Assembly: GCA_977006965.1 (NCBI GenBank)
Contig: OZ345376.1
Location: 2,170,001-2,234,000, forward strand
Source: Phymatolithon calcareum
Taxonomy: Eukaryota > Rhodophyta > Florideophyceae > Hapalidiales
Direction of reading: 5' to 3'
DNA: 64,000 nucleotides
How positions within the stretch are numbered: the stretch's first letter is position 1; every line of letters starts with the position of its first letter. The translations under genes were made by a program, and so were the position numbers. Below, piece after piece: positions 10,390-21,545 of the stretch. Under the pieces are notes generated by a model. That model did not search any database and had not been told where the DNA came from. It saw nothing but the letters and a program-made list of their open reading frames with translations.

Positions 10390-12504
10390 TTGACCACAGG
10401 ACCAAACGGTCTCACACCTTGTCTTCTGCTTTTCGGCACTGTTCCTCGTCTTCCGCTACCTAACGTGTCTACCATGGCTCTATCTCAGAAACAGCGCTTT
10501 GAAGCCATGGCAGCAGCAAGGAAAGAGATGGAAACCATCACAGCCCAACGCCGTGTTGCAGCAGCGCTCAAGCACCGTGCAGGAGCTCCACACCCTGTGT
10601 ATGAGTTTGGCGATAAAGTCAAAATCTTTCGTAAAGAAAGCCGTCGATTCGAGGGCCCATACACTGTCCACAGTTACGACAACAGAATAACTGTATACGT
10701 GCAAGTTGGAAATAATATCAAACCTTTTTCGACGTCTGTTGTAAAAAGAGCTCACCCCGATGAAAACATGACGCATTCCGAAAACAATCCGGAATCAAAT
10801 GTTCCAAATGATATAATTTCTGAGCTTAATAATCTCCAAGCTCAGTTCGGAGCTGTCCCTCAGCCTTTGGAAGCCCCTATCATGGACATCTCTCAAGCGT
10901 TTCTATCTTCAACGCTCGCAGAAAGTGAAGTCGCCCGACTTTACGAGAATGGGGCATCATCAATTTTTGCCACAGTTGTGGTTCATAACAAGAAAGATCC
11001 TCGCTTTGACGATGCGAAGAACTCCGAAGTTGAACAACTCGTCAAGAAGAGAACTTATGAGTTTGTCAAAGAAAGTAACTTACCCGAAGATGCCACTATT
11101 CTTCAGTCTCGATTTGTCCTGACAATCAAGAACTTTGAACAACCGGATCAACAATACAAAGCTCGGTTGGTCATTCTTGGTCACATGGATCCTGAGAAAC
11201 CGCGTATCGTCAATGAAGCTCCAACGGTTCTTAAATCTTCCATCCGCCTCGCCTTGTCACTTATTGCTTCTCATGGTTTTGATAACTGGAGTCGAGACAT
11301 ATCTCAGGCCTTCCTTCAAAGTGACGAGCCACTTCGTCGAACTGTTTACGTTCGCCCACCTAAAGCTGAAAATGTCCTTCAGTGCATTGGAGCACCTCCC
11401 GGAACCATCCTTCGAGCAATCAAAGCACAGTATGGTCTTGGAGACTCTCCTGGATACTGGTGGCCGACATTTAGTGATTGGCATACTGAAGACCTCGATA
11501 TGCAATCATCTGTTCTTGACCCATGCCTATTCTACAAAGTTGTAGGATCAATCGTCGAAGGAATTCAGGTCACCCAAGTCGACGATACCCTGGGAGGTGG
11601 ATCTTCTGATTTTAGCGCTCTGGAAAACGAAAAGTCAAGTCGTTTTGAATGCAAGCCAAGGACGAACTCTCTCCCCATCAAGTTCAATGGTTTCCATATC
11701 AATAAACACGACTCAGGAGGATTCATTCTACATCAAGACGAATATTGCAAGAGCCTAAAGTCTGTAGAATTTTCTGAAGACAAAGGTATGGCCAAGAAAT
11801 TTGCTTCTGGTCGTGGACAAGTATCTTATGCCGTGACTGGCACAAGACCCGAAGTTTCCTTCGACAATGCTCAGCTATCTCAAATCAAGTCAGAGCATTG
11901 CACGGCTAAACACACGAATGCTCTGAACAAAGCTATTCAAAAACTACATATTCCAGCACATATGGTTTATGTCCCCCTTGATCTCCCATCCGTCTATATA
12001 TCAGAATACTCCGACGCATCTTTTGCCGACAATCCTGATCTTTCTGCGCAGATTGGTTTCACTGTTCTCCTCAAGGACAAACATGACAACGCTGCGATAA
12101 TCCACTACGGTTCATGGAAATCACAGCGCGTTTCTCGCTCCATTCTGGGAGCAGAAGTCATGGCTTTCACCCATTGCCTTGACTTTGTGCTTGCTTTAGC
12201 ACATGACCTTTCGTCAATACTGTGTAGAAAAGTATCTACTGTCTTGTTTACCGATTCGAAATGCCTCTTCGATACTATCACAAAGCTTAGTACCGTCGCA
12301 GAGAAAAGACTACTGATCGATATTTCCGCGATTCGCGAGAGCTACACTAAGGGCGATCTATCTAACGTCGCTCATGTGACTTCAAAGCACAATTTAGCCG
12401 ATGTTTTGACAAAGAAGAACGCAAGTGCCACTATGCTTCAAGATCTCATGTCCACTGGACGTATCTCACACCCGGTCAATCAGTGGATCATACCGGAGAA
12501 ATAG
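10390..12504 (+). CDS. pol: Copia Pol remnant: integrase tail, reverse transcriptase, RNase H
   Basis: One uninterrupted frame of 704 codons. Residues 1-150 resemble the C-terminus of a copia integrase (GLTPCLLLFGTVPRLP, then an SH3-like basic region), without the DDE core. Reverse transcriptase follows at about 230-470, with the first Asp in RDISQAFLQS and the catalytic pair in QVDDTLGGGS. RNase H at about 540-690 has Asp in EYSDASFADN, Glu in ILGAEVMAF, Asp in FTDSKCLFDT and the terminal HNLADVLTK. All polymerase and RNase H catalytic residues are present. With no protease or integrase core the product cannot act autonomously. The 10390 start is nominal, because the frame enters from a deletion junction near 10365-10400. 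Confidence 0.88.
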   Translation: MTTGPNGLTPCLLLFGTVPRLPLPNVSTMALSQKQRFEAMAAARKEMETITAQRRVAAALKHRAGAPHPVYEFGDKVKIFRKESRRFEGPYTVHSYDNRITVYVQVGNNIKPFSTSVVKRAHPDENMTHSENNPESNVPNDIISELNNLQAQFGAVPQPLEAPIMDISQAFLSSTLAESEVARLYENGASSIFATVVVHNKKDPRFDDAKNSEVEQLVKKRTYEFVKESNLPEDATILQSRFVLTIKNFEQPDQQYKARLVILGHMDPEKPRIVNEAPTVLKSSIRLALSLIASHGFDNWSRDISQAFLQSDEPLRRTVYVRPPKAENVLQCIGAPPGTILRAIKAQYGLGDSPGYWWPTFSDWHTEDLDMQSSVLDPCLFYKVVGSIVEGIQVTQVDDTLGGGSSDFSALENEKSSRFECKPRTNSLPIKFNGFHINKHDSGGFILHQDEYCKSLKSVEFSEDKGMAKKFASGRGQVSYAVTGTRPEVSFDNAQLSQIKSEHCTAKHTNALNKAIQKLHIPAHMVYVPLDLPSVYISEYSDASFADNPDLSAQIGFTVLLKDKHDNAAIIHYGSWKSQRVSRSILGAEVMAFTHCLDFVLALAHDLSSILCRKVSTVLFTDSKCLFDTITKLSTVAEKRLLIDISAIRESYTKGDLSNVAHVTSKHNLADVLTKKNASATMLQDLMSTGRISHPVNQWIIPEK

Positions 12505-12613
12505 AAACTAGTAATGTTTAGAATATGTTTCTCTCTTTTGTTTGTTTTTTGTCTTTGTTTCAATTTTTTTCAATTTTTTTCACCGGTTTCAGGTGTTTAG
12601 AAAAGAGGTCGAG

Positions 12614-12921
12614 TGTCTTGGGTCACTGTCAATACTACATCAACACGGTACATGATTGTTCCGATGTATGATGGTTTTCTCAAGGTGACACTTTACGGAC
12701 ACACTCCTAAGCACAATTCAACTGATACTAGTTTTACCGTTTCACATCATGGGTAGCACATGACTTGTGACTACCGAGTGCTGCAATTAGGCAGCACTCC
12801 TTTTCTCTACATAAGGACTTGCCGAAGTTCTGACTAGCAGACTCGGCAGGGAAGAAGTAAAGGACAGGATCACTAGATCTTGTTTTTCATCCCGACCATT
12901 TTTCACGGTTTTTGACCGACA
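12614..12921 (+). repeat. Copia 3' LTR
   Basis: 308 bp, nearly identical to the 5' LTR, followed by the second ATCAG target duplication at 12922-12926. Confidence 0.93.
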
Positions 12922-13264
12922 ATCAGGCCTTGAGCAAAATTTAATTTTCTTTATACTCTATCATACCTCTGATATATCATCAGGCACATCATACTTCTGA
13001 TATCCTTTGATACCGGAAAAATATAGCTGAGCATCAATGTTCATTACTACTTTTAATCATGACTTTTGGAACGGTTTGGTCATTATAACCCAAGGGTTTT
13101 TTTAATCCACTACGTCCTTGAATGCAGTAGAAAAGTTGATTCTCCGTTTTGTCCAAGGCGGACACGTAACGAGAATCGGTTCTCGCACTTTATATCATAA
13201 GCAAGTTGCTTGAGTATCTGGTTGCCTCGGCTCGAGCTAAGAAGGAGAAGCACAGGGCTTGAGT
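12922..13264. repeat. R1 block, copy 1 (right part)
   Basis: Resumes R1 after the copia element and matches 49047-49174 plus 51256-51477. It is non-coding and probably includes the upstream region of the AhpD-like gene. The position equivalent to 13040-13046 (TTCATTACTACT) is the empty site of the Tigger element at 49175. Confidence 0.7.
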
Positions 13265-13486
13265 TAGACAAGGCGCCAATTGAGGAAATCTGATCAGTGG
13301 ACCCCAAGCTTTTCCCTCCGCCCTTTTACGGGAGAGGGTTTTTGCAGCTAGGGCTACGACGTTAACCCGGGTTACAAGTATTTGAATATATGATCGAAGC
13401 TACAACGTAGCTGCTGAAACGCATCTCCCTTGCAGTCTCATGAGTGTTACTGAGGGCGTTTAATAAATTCCAAATTCAAAAAAAAA
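13265..13486 (+). mobile_element. Processed poly(A) retrocopy, 222 bp
   Basis: The insertion is flanked by 13-bp direct repeats ACAGGGCTTGAGT (13252-13264 and 13487-13499). The paralogous site at about 51466-51478 has one copy and no insert. The inserted sequence ends with AATAAA, about ten bases, then a run of A. This is the signature of a polyadenylated RNA reverse-transcribed by a LINE-type machinery and truncated at its 5' end. No reading frame of note is present and the source transcript is not in this window. Confidence 0.8.
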
Positions 13487-13536
13487 ACAGGGCTTGAGTG
13501 CTACGGCCGAAATCCTCGCAAAGTGTGGTTCACAAT

Positions 13537-14979
13537 ATGGCAGAGATGAGTGCCCCTCGCGTCCCTAAGGACGAATGTCCAGAGACCCTGTCAGACTTGC
13601 TGCGACCGCATTTCCTGGATTTCGACACTGTGATGAAGGAGTATCCATTTGAGTATATTACCAAGACATTACTAGGTGCCGTACCGAACGTCTGTTCCGT
13701 GCTTCCTTTGGTTCCCGGGGCATTTCATATCCACGCACTTTGTGTACCAGCCATGATCAATTCTTCAGCAGCATTTTTCGGATTTGGCGCGGACCTCGCG
13801 ACTGTGGGCGCTGCAATGTACGCATCCAGCCGCACTGCGGGGTGCAAGTACTGCACGTTGCATTGGTAAGCTTCATCGATCTAATTTTGATTCAGGAACG
13901 CACACCAAAGTTATCTGACGATCGTTTTCTCATCTCAAAATCTTACCCTCTGAATTTGCACCTTGTTGAATCGTCGTGGAGTCACACGAAATGTTTTTGC
14001 CGGTCAAGATCTGACTCCGCCACAAGCAGCAGCAACCGCGCTAGGATATGCACTCGGCTCTGTTCCGTGCAAGATGACGGCAGATATCGTAAAGGAACTG
14101 CATGCCAACTTCGAAGATGACGACGTTGAATGGCATGTCATGGGTGCATCGATAATGGGATGGCTCAACACAGTGATGGACATGTTGGGGACGGACATGG
14201 AGGAAAGCTTGCTGGAAGAGGGAGCTTCGTCTCTGGCCGGTACGGGATGGGACACAGGGAAGCATGCAATAGGAAATTCGTTTGACCAGTCGCAGGTTGA
14301 AGAAGGCAACAGTGACGGTTTCTTTGCGAGGCTTGGGATTTTGCGATATGTGCCCTCTTTCATAGTTTTCAATATACACAGGACGTGGGGATTACCACCA
14401 GATCCTGACGCCATTCGGCAATACCTGACTTCTGCCTTGGGCGGTTCTTTTTCCGTAGTGAAGAGTATCAGGTTCGCACAAGTGCGAATTGCAATAGTTA
14501 TGGCGCTCAAGGACAACCTGACAAGTGAAGAGTGTGTCTATTCTCCCAAGTTGAAATACGCAGCCGGGTTTGCCTTTGCTTCTGTTGCAAAAAATGATAT
14601 CCTTCAGGAAGAGATGAAAGAGCTGCACTCGCACAAAACGAAGAATGCGCAGCTTGAACAAGACTACCTTGAAGTAGTTGTTGAAGTTGCAAGGAAAACC
14701 AATGAGATTTCTAATAGTGATGCAGATTGGACGGAGAGCGCGATGAAAGCAGTATCTCTTGATGGAAGATTGTCGAGCATGGAGGCGCGTGGGCTGTGCC
14801 TTTGTTTAGCAGGATGCTCTGCACCTTCACGTGTTGGAGAGGATGTGGTTCGAGTCGCATCTCAGGATATACCACCTTCTGGTATAATGGAATTGGTGTC
14901 ATGGATGGGAATTCTTGTAATGTTTAATCGCATGATGGCGTACTACGTCATTGCGAATGATAATTCAAATCAAAACTGA
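13537..14979 (+). pseudogene. AhpD-like (carboxymuconolactone decarboxylase fold) protein, copy 1, broken splice acceptor
   Basis: Exon 1 (13537-13865) encodes about 110 residues ending in the AhpD-type redox motif GCKYCTLH. Exon 2 (to 14979) begins LNRRGVTRN and is open for 338 codons. The donor GTAAGC at 13866 is good. At the acceptor position the sequence is GAAT where the intact copy 2 has GAAG (51931-51934), and no other AG restores the frame. The retained intron carries an in-frame TGA at 13951. The protein is otherwise well conserved with copy 2, so the loss looks recent. Family members are peroxidase-like proteins using the CxxC pair. Translation of exon 1 alone would give a truncated protein. 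Confidence 0.7.
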
Positions 14980-15079
14980 ATTTTCCTTGCAGCCGGATGT
15001 TCGTAGGTGGGATATTTGATGATTTTATTTTGAGAGCTCCCAAAGCCTCACCTTGGAGTATCGGGGCAACAGATCTCTC

Positions 15080-15830
15080 GATATTCTCTAAACTAAAGTC
15101 CTCTGGATACTCAAAACGTTCTTGATTCGTAATTCTCTCCTAACAAGAGCTCCTGTGAGTCTTTTGTACTCAAACTCAAGTACTGCACTCATCTTCGACG
15201 ACGCTAGAGTATGTTTTAAGGCGACTAGTTCGATCGCCGCGCTAATCCCACAGTAGGCACCCAATACTGATTTTCTCCAAAGGGGTGCTCGGTTGAATGT
15301 CAACCTGAGGCACCTTAAACGTGTCGTTCTTTCTCCTATGTAAAGGATCCCTGGTAGCTTGCCTTCAGTAGGAATCTTCATTAATCAGCCTTCTTCCTTT
15401 TCCCATAACTTAATTATTTCTTCTCTACTCCTCTTCTTTATGACAGATCCCTCCTGGGCTTTCTGAAGGGTTTGTCACAAGTCTTCATAAATCTTGAGAT
15501 AATCAATATCCTTCGTTGCTCCCCTTATGTCCTCATGTCTTCCAAAGTACTCTTCAGTTTCTTCAAGGCACGTTTTGTGTCTTACCAGGCTTAATGCAAA
15601 CCTTTCTGCTTGATGACGCCTCCTCATCTTTGGTGGTCCCAGTCGGCACAGAACTCGCATTCGGTCCCGGCGGTGTTCGGCATATTTGTCAAAAAAATTC
15701 TTGTAGAATAAGAACTCTGCCGACTCGATTGCCGAGAACAATCGATTTGTCATTGGCGTCACGTGTAGCGCATACTTCCATTTCGGGACTCTTAGCGACC
15801 TAAAGATCCTGATGCATGTCCCCGGTTTAC
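15080..15830 (-). pseudogene. Coiled-coil multicopy family M, copy 1
   Basis: On the minus strand, 15762-15475 and 15381-15088 are two open pieces of one gene separated by stops. The first contains SAIESAEFLFYKN, AEHRRDRMRVL and a charged helical stretch (RRRHQAERFALSLVRHKT...LEETEEYFG), likely a coiled coil. The second contains LPGILYIGERTTRLRCLRL.FNRAPLWRKSVL. Four copies occur in the window (also 20430-21190, 21546-21958, 53060-53830) and all are broken or truncated. No known domain is recognised, and a mobile-element origin is possible. Confidence 0.5.
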
Positions 15831-16570
15831 ATCCTCAAACATTCACTTCAAGCTCCCGAAGCTTATGTATGCATCCTGCAGCATTTCGAACTCTTGCGAT
15901 GTTCGTAGGTGATGGGCTCGCATTCCCCTTGATGGGTATGTTACAAATTGATAGACCTAATTTTGAAATTAGATATACAAGGTGAAGCGTCGTAAATGAA
16001 TCTCTGCTTAAAGATACGAGAGATCCAACCCGACTTTGTTGAAGAAATATGGAGCGGGCCTATCACACAATGCATACAGATGTAGAATTACCGAGAGCGT
16101 GCTTGTGCACAACGTTGCAGTCATGGACATTTTTCTTTCTAGTCTAGACCGTGATATTGCTTGGGTAACGCTCAGGGGTTGCAGAATGAAACTTTTTACA
16201 GGTCTCAAGCAGAAGATAAAGTTTCTGGTGGCTATACTTCGTCTCATGAGAATGGTTTAACAAAACTAGTTTGGCAGTACCGAAAAAATTAGACTCATTT
16301 TCGCTCTGTAGCTGGAAGATTCGCGGCGATATTGACGGGACGCCTGCGTTTTTCATTCTCAAAGGTAAGGGATGTCGGAAGTTATCGGGCTTGGATTATA
16401 AAAAATTATAGCTTTCAAAACTTTGTCACAGAAATGACTTTTTTCCGCTCCTCCTGGACAGGTGAAACAGCACAGCATATTATGATGTGAATCCTCTAAC
16501 TACGGGGACTCTTCGCCCTCGCAAGTTATAAGGTCCTTTTCATGTGAGGTTATACAATCATTCGAGAACG
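15831..16570. other. Spacer with no supported gene, copy 1
   Basis: Matches 53850-54020, 56423-56696, 60915-61018 and 61690-61888 in copy 2, where it is cut by four insertions. It includes the presumed 5' flank of the aldo-keto reductase/LRR gene. No conserved frame is seen. The empty sites of the hAT (TATACAAG near 15970-15980) and of the later insertions lie here. Confidence 0.6.
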
Positions 16571-19075
16571 ATGGTGACAAAAATCCAATCTTCTGAAGGA
16601 CCCTGCACTCCACCAGTTCAGCTTGAGGATGCAGCCTGGCACTCCCGCCTGTCGTTCGGCACATACCGACAATCTGGCTACAATCTGGAAGAGCAGCTGA
16701 AAACAGCAGCGCAAGTCGGCTTCACGCGCTTTGACACTGCACAATTGTACCACAACGAGGCCACTGTCGGATCTGTGTTGTGCTCGTTGTTCAACGACGA
16801 TGCATACCATATTACAACCAAAGTCCAACGCAACGATTATCCCCATGAAGCACGAGCGAAACTTCGCCGATCCTGCAGTGCTCTCGGGCGTTCGGGACAG
16901 GTGCTGGATCGCGTCTTATTGCATCGCCCCATGCCCTGTGAGCAGTATCGAGTTCTAGAGGAATATGTGATCGCCACCGATACCAGCGACGCCACCGATG
17001 ACGCCCTCAGTCCCGCAAATGAATCGCCGTCTAGCCTAATAATTCGCGAAATTGGTGTATCGAACTATTCTGTCCGTGATTTGGATCTACTATCCATCCG
17101 TTTGTTCCAGGTCTACGCAAACTCGTTTCATTTTGCCAGAAGCACGACGTACCGCTGCAGGCACACACAGTCCTCGCACAAGGCAAATTCTTCTGGTATC
17201 CACCTCTGATTGACATGGCGAGGCGCAAGAGCGCTACCCCTGCACAGGTACTGCTGCGTTTCGCATTAGACAGCGGTGTTGACGCTGTCGTACAGTCTTC
17301 GGATGCAGCGCACTTAGCTGAGCTTGTTGAGGCGGCACAGACGCCGTGGAAACTGACAGAGCAGGAGTTGGCAGAGATGTACTTCTGGTCTCATCCTACA
17401 TCAGGCGCCCCTCATGTTTTCTATAACAGTTTAGGGTTGGTGCCTCCTGTGGCTGGGGTTTCAACATCGACGGATGTTGACGAATACGTGAATAGCGTTG
17501 CGGATGCATTATTGAATGATTTGCGAATTATCAATACCCGTGAAGGCTCATTGGCGGAGTCTTTGCCGGAACTGAAGACAAGCGATACGGTCCTGTCTCT
17601 CCCTGCCGGCTTTTCAACACGTTCCATCAAAACCGATCCCATATCACTGCAGATCGCGGCTAAGATGTTTCCGAATGCAAAGGATGAGCTCACTACCTAC
17701 ATTAAAAGCATCAAATTGCTTCGCGGTGCTTCAATGGATAAGCAGCGATCAATCAAAGCGACCAACAACGGCAAATCTTGCACCATTCACAATGCTGCAT
17801 CTCGGTCGCAACCTAAGGGCGACATTGGTCCTTCACGGGAGATTACAGAGTACCGGGCTTCTCAAGCGGTAGCTACGCCTTTGGCGATGTCTGTGCGAGT
17901 TGCTCCGCGTGAGGAGCTTTCTCGATTCTTTCAATTCCTAGAGTCGTCGGAAAGTACGCCTTTAAAGGCCAGCGGCATGACTTTTCTACGCGGAACATGG
18001 TTTTAGGATGCGCGAATGGATATGTGCAAGCAAGTCGTCGGGTCCCAGCATATTGGTGATCTTTGTGCAGCTGTTGCCTCGGCACCACCTGGAAAGGTCC
18101 GGCACTTTCTCCTTGGAAATAGTGTGTGTTGCGCTGACGATCCGGAAGCCGGAGCCGCTGCCTTATCTGGTTTGATGACAAATAAGTCGCAATCGATCGA
18201 GACTTGGTATCTTGCAGGAAATTCAATCAACGGCGAAGCTATGGGCACTATTGCGAATGCGTTGCGAAATTCAACAACCGCACATGCATTTTGGCTGAAG
18301 AGGAACCCCTTGCACGCGGTGGGTGCATCGCACCTCGCGTCTTTGCTGCAAGTGAATTCGACCCTGAAAGTTCTTGACCTTTTCAACACTGGACTTTTTG
18401 ACGAAGGTGTAGTCGCTTTGATGAAACCTTTGAGCTACCACAAAGGCAAAATTGGACTTCGCCATTTGTACCTGGGGGCGAATGGAATCACTCCGAAGGG
18501 TGCGGACGATTGCGAAATTCCTTGTGGTGCATCCCCAGGCTCTTGAGACACTCTATTTGTCTTTGAATCCAATTTGCGGTTTAGGTGCAGTAAAAATTGC
18601 CAAAGCTTTGGTATGTGCATTTGAGAACCAAGGAGAACCACCTGCTCTACGTCGCTTATCCTTCTCATCTTGCCGTTTGGATGATTCAGCGCTGCCATCG
18701 ATTGCAGCAATAACTCGAACATGTGGCTTGATCTGTCTCGATTTGGGAGTCCATAAGGCGACACGAGACTTGGACGAGAGGGGCAATGCCTTCACCCTTG
18801 CCGGTGTAAGAATGATTTCAAGCACAATAGAATCGAATCATACGTTGCGATTTCTTGACGTGTCGTACGCTGTACGCCATGAGCACATCGAAGAGCTCCG
18901 TGATATAGCTAGAAAAGCTGAGACGCTTTGCCTGGAGGATGGGTACCGCGTTGCGCTGGATCCACAGCAGAGCGCGCAAGTTGACGGAGGTATGCACAAG
19001 ACTGAGATACGGGCGGGAATTCGACACCCGGCATGCATTGTGCACATTGATAGTATATATCGAGGGAAAATGTGA
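16571..19075 (+). pseudogene. Aldo-keto reductase/LRR fusion, copy 1, disabled
   Basis: Homologous to the intact gene at 61889. Lesions seen by alignment with copy 2 are a deletion of about 43 nt near 17080-17092 (frameshift inside the AKR barrel), a TCG-to-TAG nonsense at 18004-18006, and a 2-nt deletion near 18512. The C-terminal LRR part (18540-19075) is present here and stops at TGA 19073-19075. That predicts about 850 residues for the intact gene. The AKR motifs FDTAQLY, ITTKVQR and LLHRP are still readable, as are LRR units with LYLSLNPI, SFSSCRLDDSAL and FLDVSYAV. Three independent lesions make this a clear pseudogene. Confidence 0.88.
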
Positions 19076-19299
19076 TTACAGTTCGTGTTGTGCCATGCTG
19101 TATAAGAATGCCACCTGCATTTCAAAAATAAAGCCTACAGTTGAAGATCACTAGCTGGAAGCCCCAGCGAAGTCCTACTTTGGGAGAACATTAACACTGC
19201 AGTCGCCATTCGTAAGCATTTGAAATTCAGTTGAGCAAATGGATGCGACCTTGGTATTCAATATAGAACACTCATTCAAGTATGGTGGATGTGGTTGAA

Positions 19300-20330
19300 T
19301 GGCAATCAGAGTCAAAATTCAGAAGATGACCGAAGGAGAGAACGCAACACAGTACCGTAACTTTGTGGAATACTGGACAAAGAGTTGGAAATGAACATTT
19401 CATTCTGGACAAGATTACAAAATATAGACAAAGTTTCTTCTTTTGTTGGGAAGCAGCACATATGGCCCACTCCACCGGCACTATTTCCATCAACCCCAGG
19501 GCCGACAATGACTATGGACTGGTCAAAACGTAGAATGAGTCTTCCAATTGCACGAAAAAACAAATTTCGTTCAAATGACCGAGATAAACTAGCTTGCCTT
19601 TTCGCCGGATTCAGAAATACGCAGCGGAGATGATCTGGCATCAGATACGACGTCATGCATCTCCCTAAGAAACTCCGCTCTGTACCAAGGAGTCATTTCA
19701 GGTTGCGGGTTCCCAATGTCTCTCAGGGTGTAAATTGACCGGGCTATAGTTCTTCGATCAGGTCGTAGACTTGATTATCAGCATGAACATATCTGGTAGC
19801 TATACAGTATAATATTCCGCAGCAATCTGCCGGCAGCGAAAGACCTCTCCATTTGCGCTTGCTTTGCGAGCTGCGTAATTTGTGCTAAGCTCGCCTGTAA
19901 ATCTCGGAATTCTTCACTTTTTCTATAGCTGTCGACATCGATCCACAGCGTCTGGACCTTATACAATTGCTTGCCGTGCAAAGTCTGCGAAAACTTGAGC
20001 AAATATTCTTTGCTCAGTCTTGTTAGCTCTGCAACGAATGAGTACCCCGGCTGACATAACTATTAACCTTCCTTACCGCCACAAGATCTACAGACGTGAG
20101 GTGAATTCGAGGGTGTCCGTGGGCACGAGATGAATGATAGACTTTGTGGCGTCGTCCATTTCGTCCGTAACTACCTCCTCACTGTAACTTCCTGTAGTTT
20201 TTCTCTTAGGTCGTTTGATGGTGCATCAAAAAACTCAGCCCACCCAAGTAGCCGGGACTATCGATTATCGACATCTATCAACAATGGTCAACTAAATCTT
20301 CTTCTTGATTTCAGCCTTGTAGACACGCCA
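19300..20330 (-). pseudogene. Unrecognised decayed coding region
   Basis: Minus-strand frames 20002-19778 (LLKFSQTLHGKQLYKVQ, then a helical segment QLAKQAQMERSFAAGRLL) and 19656-19312 (MTSYLMPDHLRCVFLN..., IVIVGPGVDGNSAGGVGH) look protein-like but are short, in different frames and broken by stops. No family is recognised. They could be exons of an unknown gene or debris. Confidence 0.25.
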
Positions 20331-20429
20331 TGATGCAGGGGTGTAATGAACGACATTATCACCATCGACCTAGGGGTAGATTTATTTAAAAGCTCCCATC
20401 GCCTCACCTGGGAGTAACAGGACTAGCTT

Positions 20430-21190
20430 TCCGAACCGTTTTCTAATGTAGCGTAGTCTGGTCACTCATGGCCTCCTTAATTCAAATCTCTCTACTAACA
20501 AGTGCACGTGTGAGTCATTTGCACTCATTTTCCACATCAGGACCCACCTGCGCTGACGATAAAATGCGTTGGAGCGCAACCAATTCAGTTACCGCTGTGC
20601 TACCACAGTACTCATCCAGTATCGATTTTCTCCACAATGGCGCTCTATTAAAAATCAGCCTCAGGCATCTCAGCCGTGTCTTCCTGTCCCTTAAGCAGAT
20701 GATCCCTGGTAGTTTGGTCGATTCAAAGGGAATCGTCACCGATCTTTCATTTTCTTCCTTTGCCCATACTTCGATTGTTTCTCTTCTTCGGTTCTTCTTC
20801 GATATTGCTCCCTGTTCCGCTTTTTGCAAAGCTTTCCTCAAGTCGTCGAATTCCTTGAGACGCTCCACGTCCTTTGTTGCTTCCACTATTTCCTCCTCTC
20901 TACCACAATATTCTTCTGTCTCTTCGAGGTGCTTCTTATGCCGTAGCAGGCGCAGGGACAACCGTTCCGCTTGATGTCTTCTTCTCATCTCTGGAGGTTC
21001 TAGTCGTTACAGGACTCGCATTCGGCCTCGTCGGTGCTCTGCATACTTTCCGAAGACATTCTTGTAAAATAATCCTTCCAGAGATTCGATAGCCGAACAC
21101 AATCGCTTTGTCATTGGCGTTATATGTAGGGCATATTCCCATTTCGGCAACATTAGACACTTGAATATTCTGATGCACCGACCTAGGAGT
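20430..21190 (-). pseudogene. Coiled-coil multicopy family M, copy 2
   Basis: The minus-strand frame 20988-20515 is open for 157 codons and gives the longest uninterrupted stretch of this family. It runs RRRHQAERLSLRLLRHKKHLEETEE, then a charged coiled coil, then LPGII.LRDRKTRLRCLRLIFNRAPLWRKSIL. Upstream residues (ITPMTKRLCSAIESLEGLFY) are in frame but separated by a stop near 20990-21000, and the C-terminus has another stop. This copy lies outside the segmental duplication and is more diverged than the other three. Confidence 0.5.
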
Positions 21191-21545
21191 TATGTAACAG
21201 CTCCTTGGGATCTATCCACCGACACTGTCAACAGAGTATGATGAATGGCTCTTCCAAGAAGAACTCAACGAACTATTAGTCTAGTTTTTTATTGCAATTT
21301 TTTAAAGCCCCACAGTCATACGAATATACGAGCAAGGCTTCCTCAGGTGCTACCCTCACTAGGGCGGCTCTACTCCTGGGGTATATACTGTAGAAGCACT
21401 GCGTGCTGGCGGCTGTTCAAACCTACGAGAAGAGTGGGACGACGACCGGGTGTTGATAGTGGTTGCGAAAGGCTTGTGTTTTCTTTCCCATAAAACAATC
21501 GTGTGCACTCAATCATCACACTGTATCATGTTTGTTGTTGAAGGA

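Larger units (their letters stand above)
7021..12921 (+). mobile_element. Ty1/copia LTR retrotransposon, internally deleted
   Basis: Two 308-bp LTRs (7021-7328 and 12614-12921) begin TG, end CA and differ at only two positions by eye. The flanking 5-bp target duplication is ATCAG (7016-7020 and 12922-12926). The paralogous locus at 49042-49055 has a single ATCAG and no element, which proves the boundaries. The interior carries a leader frame with zinc fingers, a gag with CCHC knuckle, the C-terminal end of integrase, reverse transcriptase and RNase H. Protease and the integrase catalytic core are missing. A purine-rich tract (AGAAAAGAGG) precedes the 3' LTR. Near-identical LTRs indicate a recent insertion. 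Confidence 0.95.
5669..19075 (+). repeat. Segmental duplication, copy 1
   Basis: The order R1 block, AhpD-like gene, minus-strand coiled-coil family, short spacer, aldo-keto reductase/LRR gene matches 47733-64000. The copy is interrupted by a copia element (7021-12921) and a retrocopy (13265-13486) that copy 2 lacks. It lacks the Tigger, hAT, MULE and foldback insertions of copy 2. Both major genes of this copy carry disabling lesions. The right edge cannot be set because copy 2 runs off the window. Confidence 0.85.

Noticed and set aside
14004-14516. 170-codon minus-strand frame in the AhpD-like gene (also 51983-52495)
   Set aside because: Ser/Thr/Pro-rich antisense of a conserved plus-strand exon; preserved only because the sense strand is.
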